DNA from: DATEGZ01 sp035279905 | GTDB lineage: Bacteria; Acidobacteriota; Vicinamibacteria; Vicinamibacterales; SCN-69-37 | Length of the DNA: 64,000 nucleotides | Direction of reading: 5' to 3' | Assembly: GCA_035279905.1 (NCBI GenBank) | Contig: DATEGZ010000200.1 | Coordinates: forward strand, 19,425-83,424 | Shown here: positions 41,848-50,005 of the stretch, piece after piece | How positions within the stretch are numbered: position 1 is the stretch's first letter | Layout: each line of letters begins with the position of its first letter | Notes under the pieces: model-generated | What the model saw: only the letters and a program-made list of their open reading frames with translations | What the model was told of the DNA's origin: nothing | The model's database searches: none | Program-made: the position numbers and the translations under genes

Positions 41848-43788
41848 CTAGCCGAAAGCACGCTCCGGGTGCCGTTCGTCGTTCGGCACCGCGCGCAGCG
41901 CGACGCGATCTTCGAGCCTGAACGGGGTGACGGTGGCCGACGGACGGATGTCCGCGAGGTCGCCGATGAGCGTGCCGGCCCAGCGATAGACGTTGTGATC
42001 GAGGACGCTGCGGCGCATCCGCGCCATGCGGGCGCGGCGGTCGTCGGGATCCATCTCGAGCCCGCGCCGGATCGTGTCCGCCAGCTGCTCGATGTCGTAG
42101 GGATTGACGATCAGCGCGTCGCGCAGCTCACGCGAGGCGCCCGCGAACTGGCTCAACACCAGCACGCCGTCCTCATCGTCGCGCGCGGTCACGAACTCCT
42201 TCGCGACCAGGTTCATGCCGTCGTGCAGCGCCGTCACGAGACACACGTCCGCGGCGCGGTAGTACGGCGCGATCTCCCGGTGATCGTGGTGCCGCGTAAG
42301 CAGCACGATCGGCTTCCAGCCGGACGTCCCGAACCGCTGGTTGATGCGATCCGCCTCGGCGGTCACCTCGTCGAGCAGATCCTGATAGCGCTTGATGCGG
42401 GTGCGGCTGGGCGCGCCGATCTGGACGAACGTGAAGTGGCCGATGTACCGGCTCCACTTCTCGAAGAAGCGCTCGATGCCGCGCAGCCGCTCGAGCAGCC
42501 CTTTCGTGTAGTCCACGCGATCGACGCCGATGCCCATCCAGTCGGCCTTGATGCCGTGCGACTGCAGGAGCTTCGCGCGCAGCTCCGCCGTCGTCCGGCC
42601 CTGCAGAACGTCGTCCTGAAGCACCGGCGGCGCGACGCTGATCGGGAACGGCCGGACGTGTGTCACGTGGTTGTGACGGCTGGCCGTGAAGTGCTCCCAG
42701 TCGATCTTCGACTCGAACGCGCGGTCGATCGTCTCGAGGAAGTTGTTGCAGTGCGCCTGCGTGTGGAAGCCCACGAGATCCGCGCCGAGCAGCCCGTCGA
42801 GCACATCGGCCTGCCACGGGCAGATGCCGAACGCCTCGGGGTTGGGCCACGGAATGTGCCAGAAGACGCCGACGTGCGCGTCGGGGCGCGCCTGCTTGAT
42901 CATCCGCGGCAGCAGCGCGAAGTGATAGTCCTGGACGAGCACCATGGCGCCGGGGCTGCCGTCGATCTCGTCGACGACCGCCTCGGCAAACTTGCGGTTC
43001 GCGTCCCGGTAGCACTGCCAGTCCGTCTCGCGGAACAGCGGACGCGTGTGCGCGATGTGACAGAGCGGCCACATCCCCTCGTTGGCGAAGCCGTAGTAGT
43101 AGCCCTCTTCTTCTTCCTGAGTGAGCCACACGCGGCGAAGGGTGTACTCGGGATGGTCGGGCGGCACGCGCAGCCGATCGCGCGCGTCGACGGTCTCACG
43201 GTCGGCGTCGCCCGACCCGTGCGCGATCCAGGTGCCGGCGCAGGCCCGCAGCACCGGCTCCAGGGCGGTCACGAGCCCGCTCGCCGGAATCAGCAGCTCG
43301 GTCGTCTTGCCCCGGTGCACGTGCATATACGGCTCGCGGTTGGAGACGACGATGAGAGGCCGGCCGTTGAGGCGAGCGCGCACGTGCGCGCGGAGCCGCT
43401 CGGGCGTCCATCGTGATTCGGCGGCGTCGCGCAGCCGGGCCTCTTCCTCGGCCGTGGCGCGGGCCGACTCGAGGCTCGACACCAGGTGAAACACCTCCTG
43501 GAACAGCGGCTTGAAGAACCGGCCGACCACCAGCGGTGCCCCGACGGCGGTCCCGAGCCGGTGCGCCTGCAGCCAGCCGACGGTGCGCTTGAGCTGGCTC
43601 ATCACGCGCCATCGCACGAAGAGGGACGCGATGGCCGCGATGAGCGCGATCTCGACCAGCACGCGCGCGATCGGATCGTTCCAGAGGAAGTGGAGGACGC
43701 TCGTGCGCCACTCGCTCGGCGCGAGCACGAGCAGCACCGCAGACCCGCCCGCCAGAATCCAGATGATGAGCTGGCGATTGAACCGCAT
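41848..43788 (-). CDS. Membrane-anchored trehalose-6-phosphate synthase (GT20)
   Basis: 646 aa from ATG 43788; a GTG at 43839 would add 17 residues. An N-terminal extension of about 145 residues holds two membrane helices (LIIWILAGGSAVLLVLA, VLVEIALIAAIASLFV) and a charged helix. The GT20 domain then carries VVSNREPY, VLVQDYHFALLPRM, VGVFWHIPWPNPEAF, GVDRVDYTKGL and the C-terminal HDGMNLVAKEF motif. It converts UDP-glucose and glucose-6-phosphate to trehalose-6-phosphate. OtsA proteins are usually soluble and about 470 residues; here the anchor would place synthesis at the inner membrane. No otsB phosphatase gene lies beside it. Confidence 0.92.
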   Translation of the reverse strand: MRFNRQLIIWILAGGSAVLLVLAPSEWRTSVLHFLWNDPIARVLVEIALIAAIASLFVRWRVMSQLKRTVGWLQAHRLGTAVGAPLVVGRFFKPLFQEVFHLVSSLESARATAEEEARLRDAAESRWTPERLRAHVRARLNGRPLIVVSNREPYMHVHRGKTTELLIPASGLVTALEPVLRACAGTWIAHGSGDADRETVDARDRLRVPPDHPEYTLRRVWLTQEEEEGYYYGFANEGMWPLCHIAHTRPLFRETDWQCYRDANRKFAEAVVDEIDGSPGAMVLVQDYHFALLPRMIKQARPDAHVGVFWHIPWPNPEAFGICPWQADVLDGLLGADLVGFHTQAHCNNFLETIDRAFESKIDWEHFTASRHNHVTHVRPFPISVAPPVLQDDVLQGRTTAELRAKLLQSHGIKADWMGIGVDRVDYTKGLLERLRGIERFFEKWSRYIGHFTFVQIGAPSRTRIKRYQDLLDEVTAEADRINQRFGTSGWKPIVLLTRHHDHREIAPYYRAADVCLVTALHDGMNLVAKEFVTARDDEDGVLVLSQFAGASRELRDALIVNPYDIEQLADTIRRGLEMDPDDRRARMARMRRSVLDHNVYRWAGTLIGDLADIRPSATVTPFRLEDRVALRAVPNDERHPERAFG

Positions 43789-43958
43789 ATGTGCTTTGAC
43801 GCTTGGTCGAAGGCTGTAGACGTTCAAGATCGCTGCCACTTCCGTACGCGCGTTTCCCGTGTAAATCAGCCCGTACGCCCGGCCGCCGGCGCCGCCGGGT
43901 GGAAAGGACTACCTACCGTAGGCATTTCGTTCCCACTCGAAGTATCTTTCCAGTAACG

Positions 43959-46340
43959 ATGATCGGCCAGACCGTGACGCACTACCGCATCCTCGACAAG
44001 ATCGGGGAAGGCGGCATGGGTGTCGTTTATCGCGCCGAGGACACGCGGCTCGGACGTCAGGTCGCGGTCAAGTTTCTGTCGTCGAAGCTCTCGGCCGATC
44101 CCGCGGCGCTCGAGCGGTTCCAGCGCGAAGCCCGGGCGGCCTCGTCGCTGAACAACCCGCACATCTGCGCGCTCTACGACATCGGGCGGGACGGCGATCT
44201 GCCGTTCCTCGTCATGGAGCTGCTCGACGGGCAAACGCTGCGCAACCGCATCAATGGTGCGCCGCTGCCGGTCCCGCTCCTGCTCGAGCTGGCCGTGCAG
44301 GCGACCGACGCGCTCGAGGCCGCGCACGCCGCGGGCATCGTGCACCGCGACATCAAGTCCGCCAATATCTTCGTGACGGCGTCCGGACAGGTGAAGATCG
44401 TCGACTTTGGTCTGGCGAAGCTCGCGCGTCCGGCGGGCGCGGGCGCCGAGGTCGATCCGTTCGCCGACACGGCGCTGGCCCGCCCGAGTCCGCCGGCGAC
44501 CGAGTCGGGCCAGACGTTCGGCACCCTCTCCTCGATGTCGCCCGAACAGGCGCGCGGCGAGGAGCTGGACGGCCGGAGCGACGTGTTCTCCTTCGGCGTC
44601 GTGCTCTACGAGATGGCCACGGGCCGCGAGCCGTTCGGCGGCCGGACCTCGGCGCTCGTGTTCGACGCAATTCTCAACCAGCCGCCGCGCAAGCCGTCGG
44701 CGATCAACCCGGCGATTCCCGCCGAACTCGAGCACATCATTCTCAAGGCGCTCGAGAAGGATCGCGACCTGCGCTACCAGACGGCGGCCGAGTTGCGCGC
44801 CGATCTCAAGCGCCTGAAGCGCGAGACGGATTCGGCGAAGGTCATGGCCGCCCGGCAGCCCGTGCCGCGCCGCACCGGCCTGGCGCCGTGGCAATGGGGC
44901 GCGATGGCCGCCGGCCTGCTGGTCGTCATCGCCGGCCTGGCGTGGATGCTCTCGCGCGGCGCGCCCGTCAAGACGATCGACTCAGTCGCGGTGCTGCCCT
45001 TCGTCGGTGTCGGCGCGACGGGCGATGCGGAATACCTGCCCGACGGCATCACCGAGAGCTTGATCAACGGCCTCGCGCAGCTGCCCAGCCTGCGCGTGAG
45101 CGCGCGCAGCGTCGTGTTCCGCTACAAGGGCAAAGACGTCGATCCGCAGCAAGTCGGCAAGGACCTGAGCGTCAAAGCCGTCGTCACCGGCCGGGTGCAG
45201 GCGCGCGGCGATCGGCTCGTGATCGAAGCCGAGCTGATGAACGTCGCCGACGGCACGCAGCTGTGGGGCGGCCAGTACAACCAGCCGCACGCGGACCTGC
45301 TCACGGTGCAGGAGGAAATCGCGACGGAGATCCTCGACAAGCTCGGCCGCCGGCTGACCGGCGAGGAGAAGAAGCGCGCGACGCGCCGGTACACCGAGGA
45401 CGCTGAAGCGTACGAGCTGTATCTGCAGGGCCGCTATCACTGGAACAAGGGCACGATCGCCGGCTACAAGAAGGCCATCGAGTACTTCCAGCACGCGATC
45501 GAAAAGGACCCGAAGTACGCGCTCGCCTACGCCGGACTGGCCGACTCGAACCTGCTGCTTGGCTCGTATTGGGTCGAGGCGCTCACCGAGGCGAAGACGG
45601 CCGCGCTGCAGGCCCTGCAGCTCGACCCGCAGCTCGCCGAAGCCCACGTCGCCCTGGGCCACATCAAGCTCTGGCTCGATTGGGACTGGCCGGCCGCCGA
45701 GACCGAGTTCAAGAAGGGCATCGCGCTCAACGGCGCGCTCGCGCTTGCCCACAACCAGTACGCGATGTACCTCGCGACGCTCAATCGCCTGCCGGACGCG
45801 ATCGCCGAGGTCAAGCGCGCGCAGGAGCTCGACCCGCTCTCCCCCATCGTCAACAGCGATCTCGGCTGGTACCTGCTCTACTCCGGGCAGGCGGCGGACG
45901 CCGTCGGGCAGTTCCGCAAGACGATCGAGTTCGACGCGAACTCGGTGTCCGCGCACCGCGGCCTGGGCGTCGCGTTGAGCCAGATGGGCCGGCACGACGA
46001 GGCGATCGACGAGCTCAAGCGCGCGCTCGACCTGTCGGAGCACAGCCCGATGCTGCTCGGCAACCTGGGCGCCGCCTACGCGCGCGCCGGACGCAAAGCC
46101 GACGCGGAGGGTGTGTTGAAGGAGCTCGACGCCCTCGCCGCGCGGCTCTACGTGCCCTCGTCATCAATCGCGACGATTTACGCCGCGCTCGGCGACAAGG
46201 CCCGCGCGCTCGATTGGCTGCAGAAAGCCTACGACGAGCACGATTTTTCGATCGTCCAGATCGGCGTGGCGCCCTGGTACGCGCCCCTGCGCGGCGAGCC
46301 GAAGTTCGAGCAGCTCTTGACGCAGCTCAAGCTCCGCTGA
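43959..46340 (+). CDS. Ser/Thr protein kinase with TolB-like and TPR regions (standard catalytic loop)
   Basis: 793 aa from ATG 43959. Kinase motifs: GEGGMGVVY, Lys38 in VAVKFL, HRDIKSAN at 129-136 (Lys133 intact), DFGLAKLA and MSPEQARGEE. One membrane helix (WGAMAAGLLVVIAGLAWML) then a TolB/FlgO-like segment (SVAVLPFVGVGATGDAEYL, SLRVSARSVVFRYKG) and many TPRs to the end (YAGLADSNLLLGSYW, NQYAMYLATLNRLPDAIA). Closely related to the kinase at 37690-40116 and probably an old duplicate; the two flank the M1 peptidase and trehalose synthase. It faces a 9-nt word repeat and a convergent PstS-like gene. Confidence 0.93.
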   Translation: MIGQTVTHYRILDKIGEGGMGVVYRAEDTRLGRQVAVKFLSSKLSADPAALERFQREARAASSLNNPHICALYDIGRDGDLPFLVMELLDGQTLRNRINGAPLPVPLLLELAVQATDALEAAHAAGIVHRDIKSANIFVTASGQVKIVDFGLAKLARPAGAGAEVDPFADTALARPSPPATESGQTFGTLSSMSPEQARGEELDGRSDVFSFGVVLYEMATGREPFGGRTSALVFDAILNQPPRKPSAINPAIPAELEHIILKALEKDRDLRYQTAAELRADLKRLKRETDSAKVMAARQPVPRRTGLAPWQWGAMAAGLLVVIAGLAWMLSRGAPVKTIDSVAVLPFVGVGATGDAEYLPDGITESLINGLAQLPSLRVSARSVVFRYKGKDVDPQQVGKDLSVKAVVTGRVQARGDRLVIEAELMNVADGTQLWGGQYNQPHADLLTVQEEIATEILDKLGRRLTGEEKKRATRRYTEDAEAYELYLQGRYHWNKGTIAGYKKAIEYFQHAIEKDPKYALAYAGLADSNLLLGSYWVEALTEAKTAALQALQLDPQLAEAHVALGHIKLWLDWDWPAAETEFKKGIALNGALALAHNQYAMYLATLNRLPDAIAEVKRAQELDPLSPIVNSDLGWYLLYSGQAADAVGQFRKTIEFDANSVSAHRGLGVALSQMGRHDEAIDELKRALDLSEHSPMLLGNLGAAYARAGRKADAEGVLKELDALAARLYVPSSSIATIYAALGDKARALDWLQKAYDEHDFSIVQIGVAPWYAPLRGEPKFEQLLTQLKLR

Positions 46341-46375
46341 ACCTGCGGAACCGGTCGAACTAGCCGAACCCGGTT
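46339..46375. repeat. GAACC nonamer tract between convergent stops
   Basis: Four 9-nt words (GAACCTGCG, GAACCGGTC, GAACTAGCC, GAACCCGGT) occupy the 33-bp gap between the kinase stop (46338-46340) and the PstS-like stop (46374-46376), overlapping both stop codons. AACCGG (46349-46354) and CCGGTT (46370-46375) can form a 6-bp stem. The same word-repeat style as the longer elements, in minimal form. Confidence 0.65.
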
Positions 46376-46877
46376 ATTTCAGTTTGTATCCGCTCTGTCC
46401 CGCCGTCAGCCCGTCGATCTTGAGCACCTTCATCGCCTTGGTCACTTTCGAGCTCTCGACGAACGTGATCGCGCCGGGCGTGCGCGTCACCTGATCGATC
46501 GCCATCTCGCTCGAGTAGACGATCTTGGGTCCGCTCGGCGTCTCGTTGCGGAAGACCTTCGCGATCCAGTGCTGCCGGAACTGCGCTTCGCTCATCTCGC
46601 AGATCGTCTTGACGGCGATGTCGCGCTCGCGCGCGACGGGCGCGCGGATGAGCAAGGTCACGCGCACGCCCGACGACCAGAACTCGCGATCGCCCAGCAG
46701 CACGCGGCGCAGCTCGGCGAAGGACAGGTTGTCCACCGGCACGTCCGGATGCACGACGACGGCGATGTCGTCGGGCGGCGCGCTCGAGAGCGTCGCGGGC
46801 CCGAGCGCGACGAGGCACACGGCGGCCGCGGCCACCAGCGGCCGGAGCACGAGGAGCCGGAACGCGCGCGTCGCCAT
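46374..46877 (-). CDS. PstS-like half protein (phosphate-binding family fragment)
   Basis: 167 aa with a signal-like N-terminus (VLRPLVAAAAVCLVALG). The mature part matches one lobe of a PstS/PBP fold: IAVVVHPDVPVDNLSFAELRRVLLGDREFWSSGVRVTLL (split), MSEAQFRQHWIAKVF and AITFVESSKV. Known single-lobe PstS-like proteins are encoded beside porins and are thought to be receptors or sensors rather than transport binding proteins. Its start overlaps the porin stop by one base (TGATG), so it is translated with the porin. Confidence 0.8.
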   Translation of the reverse strand: MATRAFRLLVLRPLVAAAAVCLVALGPATLSSAPPDDIAVVVHPDVPVDNLSFAELRRVLLGDREFWSSGVRVTLLIRAPVARERDIAVKTICEMSEAQFRQHWIAKVFRNETPSGPKIVYSSEMAIDQVTRTPGAITFVESSKVTKAMKVLKIDGLTAGQSGYKLK

Positions 46878-48010
46878 CAGAAGGTGAAGCAGACCTGAAA
46901 GAAACCGCCGTAGTTGCGCGGCTGGCTGCCGCCGCGGCTCCAATTGCGGTACTCGCCCTTGATCGCCGCGAACTGGGAGGCATCGAAGCGCAGCCCCACC
47001 GTCACGCCGCCATCGAGGTTGGGCACCGGCTGCGCCTGGAACACGACGTCCTGCGGATTCACGCCGAGGTGCTCGAAGCGGAAGTACGGCTTGAGCACGT
47101 GGTTGAGCTGCGGCAGCCGGTAGGCAGCCTGGATGTAGTACGCGTGGCTCCAGGTGACCAGCGACGTCGCGGTTGGCTGATGTCGCACCGAGGCCACCTC
47201 GGCGATGAGCTCGGGCGTCTCTTTCTGGTACACCGCGTAGCCGGCAACGATGCGCTCGCCGACGTCCTGCGTGGTGGCCAGCGTGATCTTGTCGAAGTAG
47301 ACCGAGCCGCCGAACTGGAAGCCGTAGAACCGATCGGGCTTCGAGAAGGCCGTCAGCAGCGTCGCGCGGAAGTCGTTGTTGTCGCCGGCGTCGCCGCCGC
47401 GGCTGATGACGTTGCCGCGGCCGTTGCCAAACCCGGCCTGGTAGTTGAGGTTCCAGCCGCCGGCCGGCACGGCGCCTTCCGCGAGCGCGCCGACGAAGTG
47501 CACCGGCAGGAAGCGGCCGCCGAACTGGATCATCTCCGGCCGCGCGATAGTCGTCTGCAGCCACTGCCCGTGATGGAACGCGGTGTTCCAGTAGTTGATC
47601 GGCGTGTGGTACCGGCCCACCGAGACCTTGAGCCGATCGCTCTCGTCGAACCGCAGAATCATCCGCTCGATCTCGGCGTTGAACCCGGTGGCCGCGGGCG
47701 TGCCCGTGCCAGCGTCCGAACGCGCGGTGAAGCTGATCTCGCCGAAGAAGGTCACGCGCGGCGACAGCTCCGACGTCATGTGCAGCACGAACTGCCCGAG
47801 GCTGAAGCCCTTGGGTCCCTCGGGATGCTTGGTCTGGGCAAAGTCGACGTCGCCGAACCCCGCGATGTGGAGGCTGGGATAGTCGTGCGCCTCGACCGGC
47901 TGCTGGGCCGCGTCATGCGGTGGTGATGTCTGCGCCGCCGCGGACGCCGGCCAGGCGGCCAGAACGAGCAGGGCCGATGCCCTCACGAGGACGTTGAGCA
48001 GCACCTTCAC
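46877..48010 (-). CDS. Porin-like outer-membrane beta-barrel protein
   Basis: 377 aa from GTG 48010, the position of a signal peptide (LLNVLVRASALLVLAAWPASAAAQ); the open frame continues to 48124 without a clear site. The mature part is a beta-barrel with alternating aromatics and motifs such as LHIAGFGDVDFAQTKH, RYHTPINYWNTAFHHG, ADFGNGRGN-like 'YQAGFGNGRGNVIS' and the C-terminal GGFFQVCFTF, whose final Phe is typical of outer-membrane insertion. It resembles phosphate/pyrophosphate or short-chain porins (OprO/P-like group) but selectivity is not readable. Cotranscribed with the PstS-like protein. Confidence 0.85.
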   Translation of the reverse strand: MKVLLNVLVRASALLVLAAWPASAAAQTSPPHDAAQQPVEAHDYPSLHIAGFGDVDFAQTKHPEGPKGFSLGQFVLHMTSELSPRVTFFGEISFTARSDAGTGTPAATGFNAEIERMILRFDESDRLKVSVGRYHTPINYWNTAFHHGQWLQTTIARPEMIQFGGRFLPVHFVGALAEGAVPAGGWNLNYQAGFGNGRGNVISRGGDAGDNNDFRATLLTAFSKPDRFYGFQFGGSVYFDKITLATTQDVGERIVAGYAVYQKETPELIAEVASVRHQPTATSLVTWSHAYYIQAAYRLPQLNHVLKPYFRFEHLGVNPQDVVFQAQPVPNLDGGVTVGLRFDASQFAAIKGEYRNWSRGGSQPRNYGGFFQVCFTF

Positions 48011-48109
48011 CAAGAGTGACAGGATTCTAGCCTGACTGAGGCGGAGACAGACGTCTCCATTACGGCGGACTACTCGATCCCGCGTTGAGAATCGCCCCGT
48101 CAATCGGCC

Positions 48110-48125
48110 AGTGCCGTTCGGCACT
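48110..48125. promoter_or_regulatory. Small hairpin upstream of the porin gene
   Basis: AGTGCC-GTTC-GGCACT is a perfect 6-bp stem with a 4-nt loop in the divergent promoter region of the porin and the GT39 gene. No other feature is seen in that 220-bp gap besides this and the start-codon hairpin at 48215-48235. Confidence 0.35.
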
Positions 48126-48214
48126 TGCCTTGCACTGTGAGCATGCGCCCAGTACCCGTGTGATCACCCGCTTCCCCGACTCTGTTGAGCCGGTGACTTT
48201 CAACTGCGCGCCTG

Positions 48215-48235
48215 GGCATGAAGCGGGTTCATGCC
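48215..48235. promoter_or_regulatory. Hairpin covering the GT39 start codon
   Basis: GGCATGAA (48215-48222) and TTCATGCC (48228-48235) form a perfect 8-bp stem with loop GCGGG, placing the ATG at 48231-48233 inside the stem. If that ATG is the true start, initiation would be blocked by structure; if translation begins at the next ATG (48282), this may instead be an operator. Confidence 0.35.
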
Positions 48236-49991
48236 GATTTACATCAATCGCCCAACCCCGGTGACCCGAGACGAGACCCGAATGCCACCCGGCCCGCTCG
48301 GAGCCCGGCTGGAGACACGTCCGGTGTCCTGGGGCGAGCCCGTGGCACCGGTCGACGAGGGCCCGCGCAGCCGGCGCGACCTCCGGCTGAATGCGGCCGC
48401 CTTCGGCTTGCTGCTCGCCCTCACCCTCGTCCTGCAGTTGTCGGTGGGCACCTACGGCACGGAACGCGGCCACTTCTCTGACGAAGCCGGGCACTTCATG
48501 AACGGCCTGCTCATCCGGGATTACCTTACTGAGGGACTCGGTGAAAACCCGATCGAGTTCGCCCAGGAGTACTACCTGAACTACCCGAAGATCGCGCCGG
48601 GCATGTGGCCGCCGCTGTACCACGGAGTGCTCGGCCTCGTCCTGTTGCCGGGCTGGGCGCCGGAAACCGCGGCGTTGTTGCTCATCGCGCTCGCGTCGGC
48701 GTGGACCGGCTGGCGTCTGTTCCGCATCCTGTCCTACATGACGTCGCGCCGACTGGCGTTTGCGTTGGCCGCGCTGTTCCTGTGCGCACCCGTGATCGTC
48801 AACATCTCGAGCGCGGTCATGCTCGACATCGTGGTCGCGGCGTTTGCGCTCGAAGCGACCTATTGGCTCGCGCTCTACGTGAGCTCCGGCAACTGGCGGC
48901 ACGCGGCCCTCTACGGGCTCTTCGCGGCGGGCGGATGTCTGACCAAGGGCAACGGCCTGGCGATTCTGCTGCTGCCGGCGCTCGTCGCGTTGTTCGCCAA
49001 ACGGCTCGACCTGTTCCGGCGCCCCGGCTTCTATCTCGCGGCGGCCATCGTGCTCGTCGTCGCCGCGCCGCTCTGCGTGATGAGCGCCTACTTCGACGCG
49101 ACGATTGGCGACTTCCGCATGACGACCTGGGCGGACGTCGTCGCGCGGGCGAGCTTCTACTCGCGGTATTTGAGCGTGCAGCTGGGATTGCCGTTCCTCG
49201 CGATCGCCGGCCTCGGCCTCATCGTCGGCATCGCTTCGCCGCGGGTCAACGGGCGTCCCGGCGCGGCGCTAGCGCCGAGCCTCGCGGCGCTGGTCGTCGC
49301 CGCTGCGTTGTTCCATCTGCTGAATCCGCACACGGTTTACACCGGCCGCTACATGACGCTGGCGGTGGCGCCGCTCTTCGGATTGCTGCCGAGCGGCTTC
49401 GGCACGCTGCTCGGGGCGATTCGATCGGCGCGCTGGCGCAACGCCGGCCGCGTCGCGCTCGTCGGCGGGTTGATCTGGAACGCCTTTCTGGTCGCGCCCG
49501 TGCTCGCGATCCGCCGGCCGCTCGGATTCCGCGACGCGGTCACGTTCCTCGAGGCCAAGACCGGCCTGGCCGGCCACCGGTTCCTGGTCGTGAGCGACGA
49601 GAATGGTGAAGGCGCGTTCGTCGCGGAGATCGCGCAACATCATCCCGCGCCCGCTGCCACCGTGCTGCGCGCGTCGAAGATCATGGCCAGCGACGGCTGG
49701 AGTGGCGAGCACTTCACGCTGCGGTACGACTCTGCGGCCGCGTTGATGAAGGAACTCGAAGACCTGCATGTCGAGTACCTGGCCGTCGACGAATCGCTGG
49801 CGGTTGGCGATCACCCCTTGTGGGGCCCGACCCGCGCGCTGCTGGAGACGCAGACGGACCGGTTCGAGCAGACCCACGTGGCGCAGGGCACGCGTCGCGT
49901 CGTGCTCTATCGCCTCAAGTACCAGTCGCCCGGCCCGCCGGCGAGCCCGAAGATGACGATCTCGAGCCCGCTGGGCGGGTGGAAGCGCTGA
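48231..49991 (+). CDS. GT39/ArnT-like membrane glycosyltransferase
   Basis: 586 aa (or 569 from ATG 48282; the N-terminal 50 residues are not conserved-looking). Membrane helices begin at AAFGLLLALTLVLQLSVG, with at least nine more. The catalytic-style acidic loop is FSDEAGHFMNGLLIRDYL followed by YYLNYPKIAPGMWPPLYH. This matches GT39/ArnT enzymes that transfer sugars from undecaprenyl phosphate. The C-terminal 150 residues form a soluble domain with FSTLRYDS-like motifs. It is divergent from the porin; its stop pairs with the next stop in a compact terminator at 49987-50005. Confidence 0.8.
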   Translation: MPIYINRPTPVTRDETRMPPGPLGARLETRPVSWGEPVAPVDEGPRSRRDLRLNAAAFGLLLALTLVLQLSVGTYGTERGHFSDEAGHFMNGLLIRDYLTEGLGENPIEFAQEYYLNYPKIAPGMWPPLYHGVLGLVLLPGWAPETAALLLIALASAWTGWRLFRILSYMTSRRLAFALAALFLCAPVIVNISSAVMLDIVVAAFALEATYWLALYVSSGNWRHAALYGLFAAGGCLTKGNGLAILLLPALVALFAKRLDLFRRPGFYLAAAIVLVVAAPLCVMSAYFDATIGDFRMTTWADVVARASFYSRYLSVQLGLPFLAIAGLGLIVGIASPRVNGRPGAALAPSLAALVVAAALFHLLNPHTVYTGRYMTLAVAPLFGLLPSGFGTLLGAIRSARWRNAGRVALVGGLIWNAFLVAPVLAIRRPLGFRDAVTFLEAKTGLAGHRFLVVSDENGEGAFVAEIAQHHPAPAATVLRASKIMASDGWSGEHFTLRYDSAAALMKELEDLHVEYLAVDESLAVGDHPLWGPTRALLETQTDRFEQTHVAQGTRRVVLYRLKYQSPGPPASPKMTISSPLGGWKR

Positions 49992-50005
49992 CGCGCAGCG
50001 TCAGC
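49987..50005. terminator. Compact bidirectional terminator overlapping two stop codons
   Basis: GCTGACGC (49987-49994) and GCGTCAGC (49998-50005) form a perfect 8-bp stem with loop GCA, followed on the + strand by CTCTTTTC. The stem overlaps the stop codons of both convergent genes (49989-49991 and 50001-50003). The two transcripts would therefore end almost at their last codons. Confidence 0.6.

Noticed and set aside
48011..48124. N-terminal extension of the porin
   Set aside because: The added residues before the signal peptide are Arg-rich and lack any start signal; the frame is open by chance.
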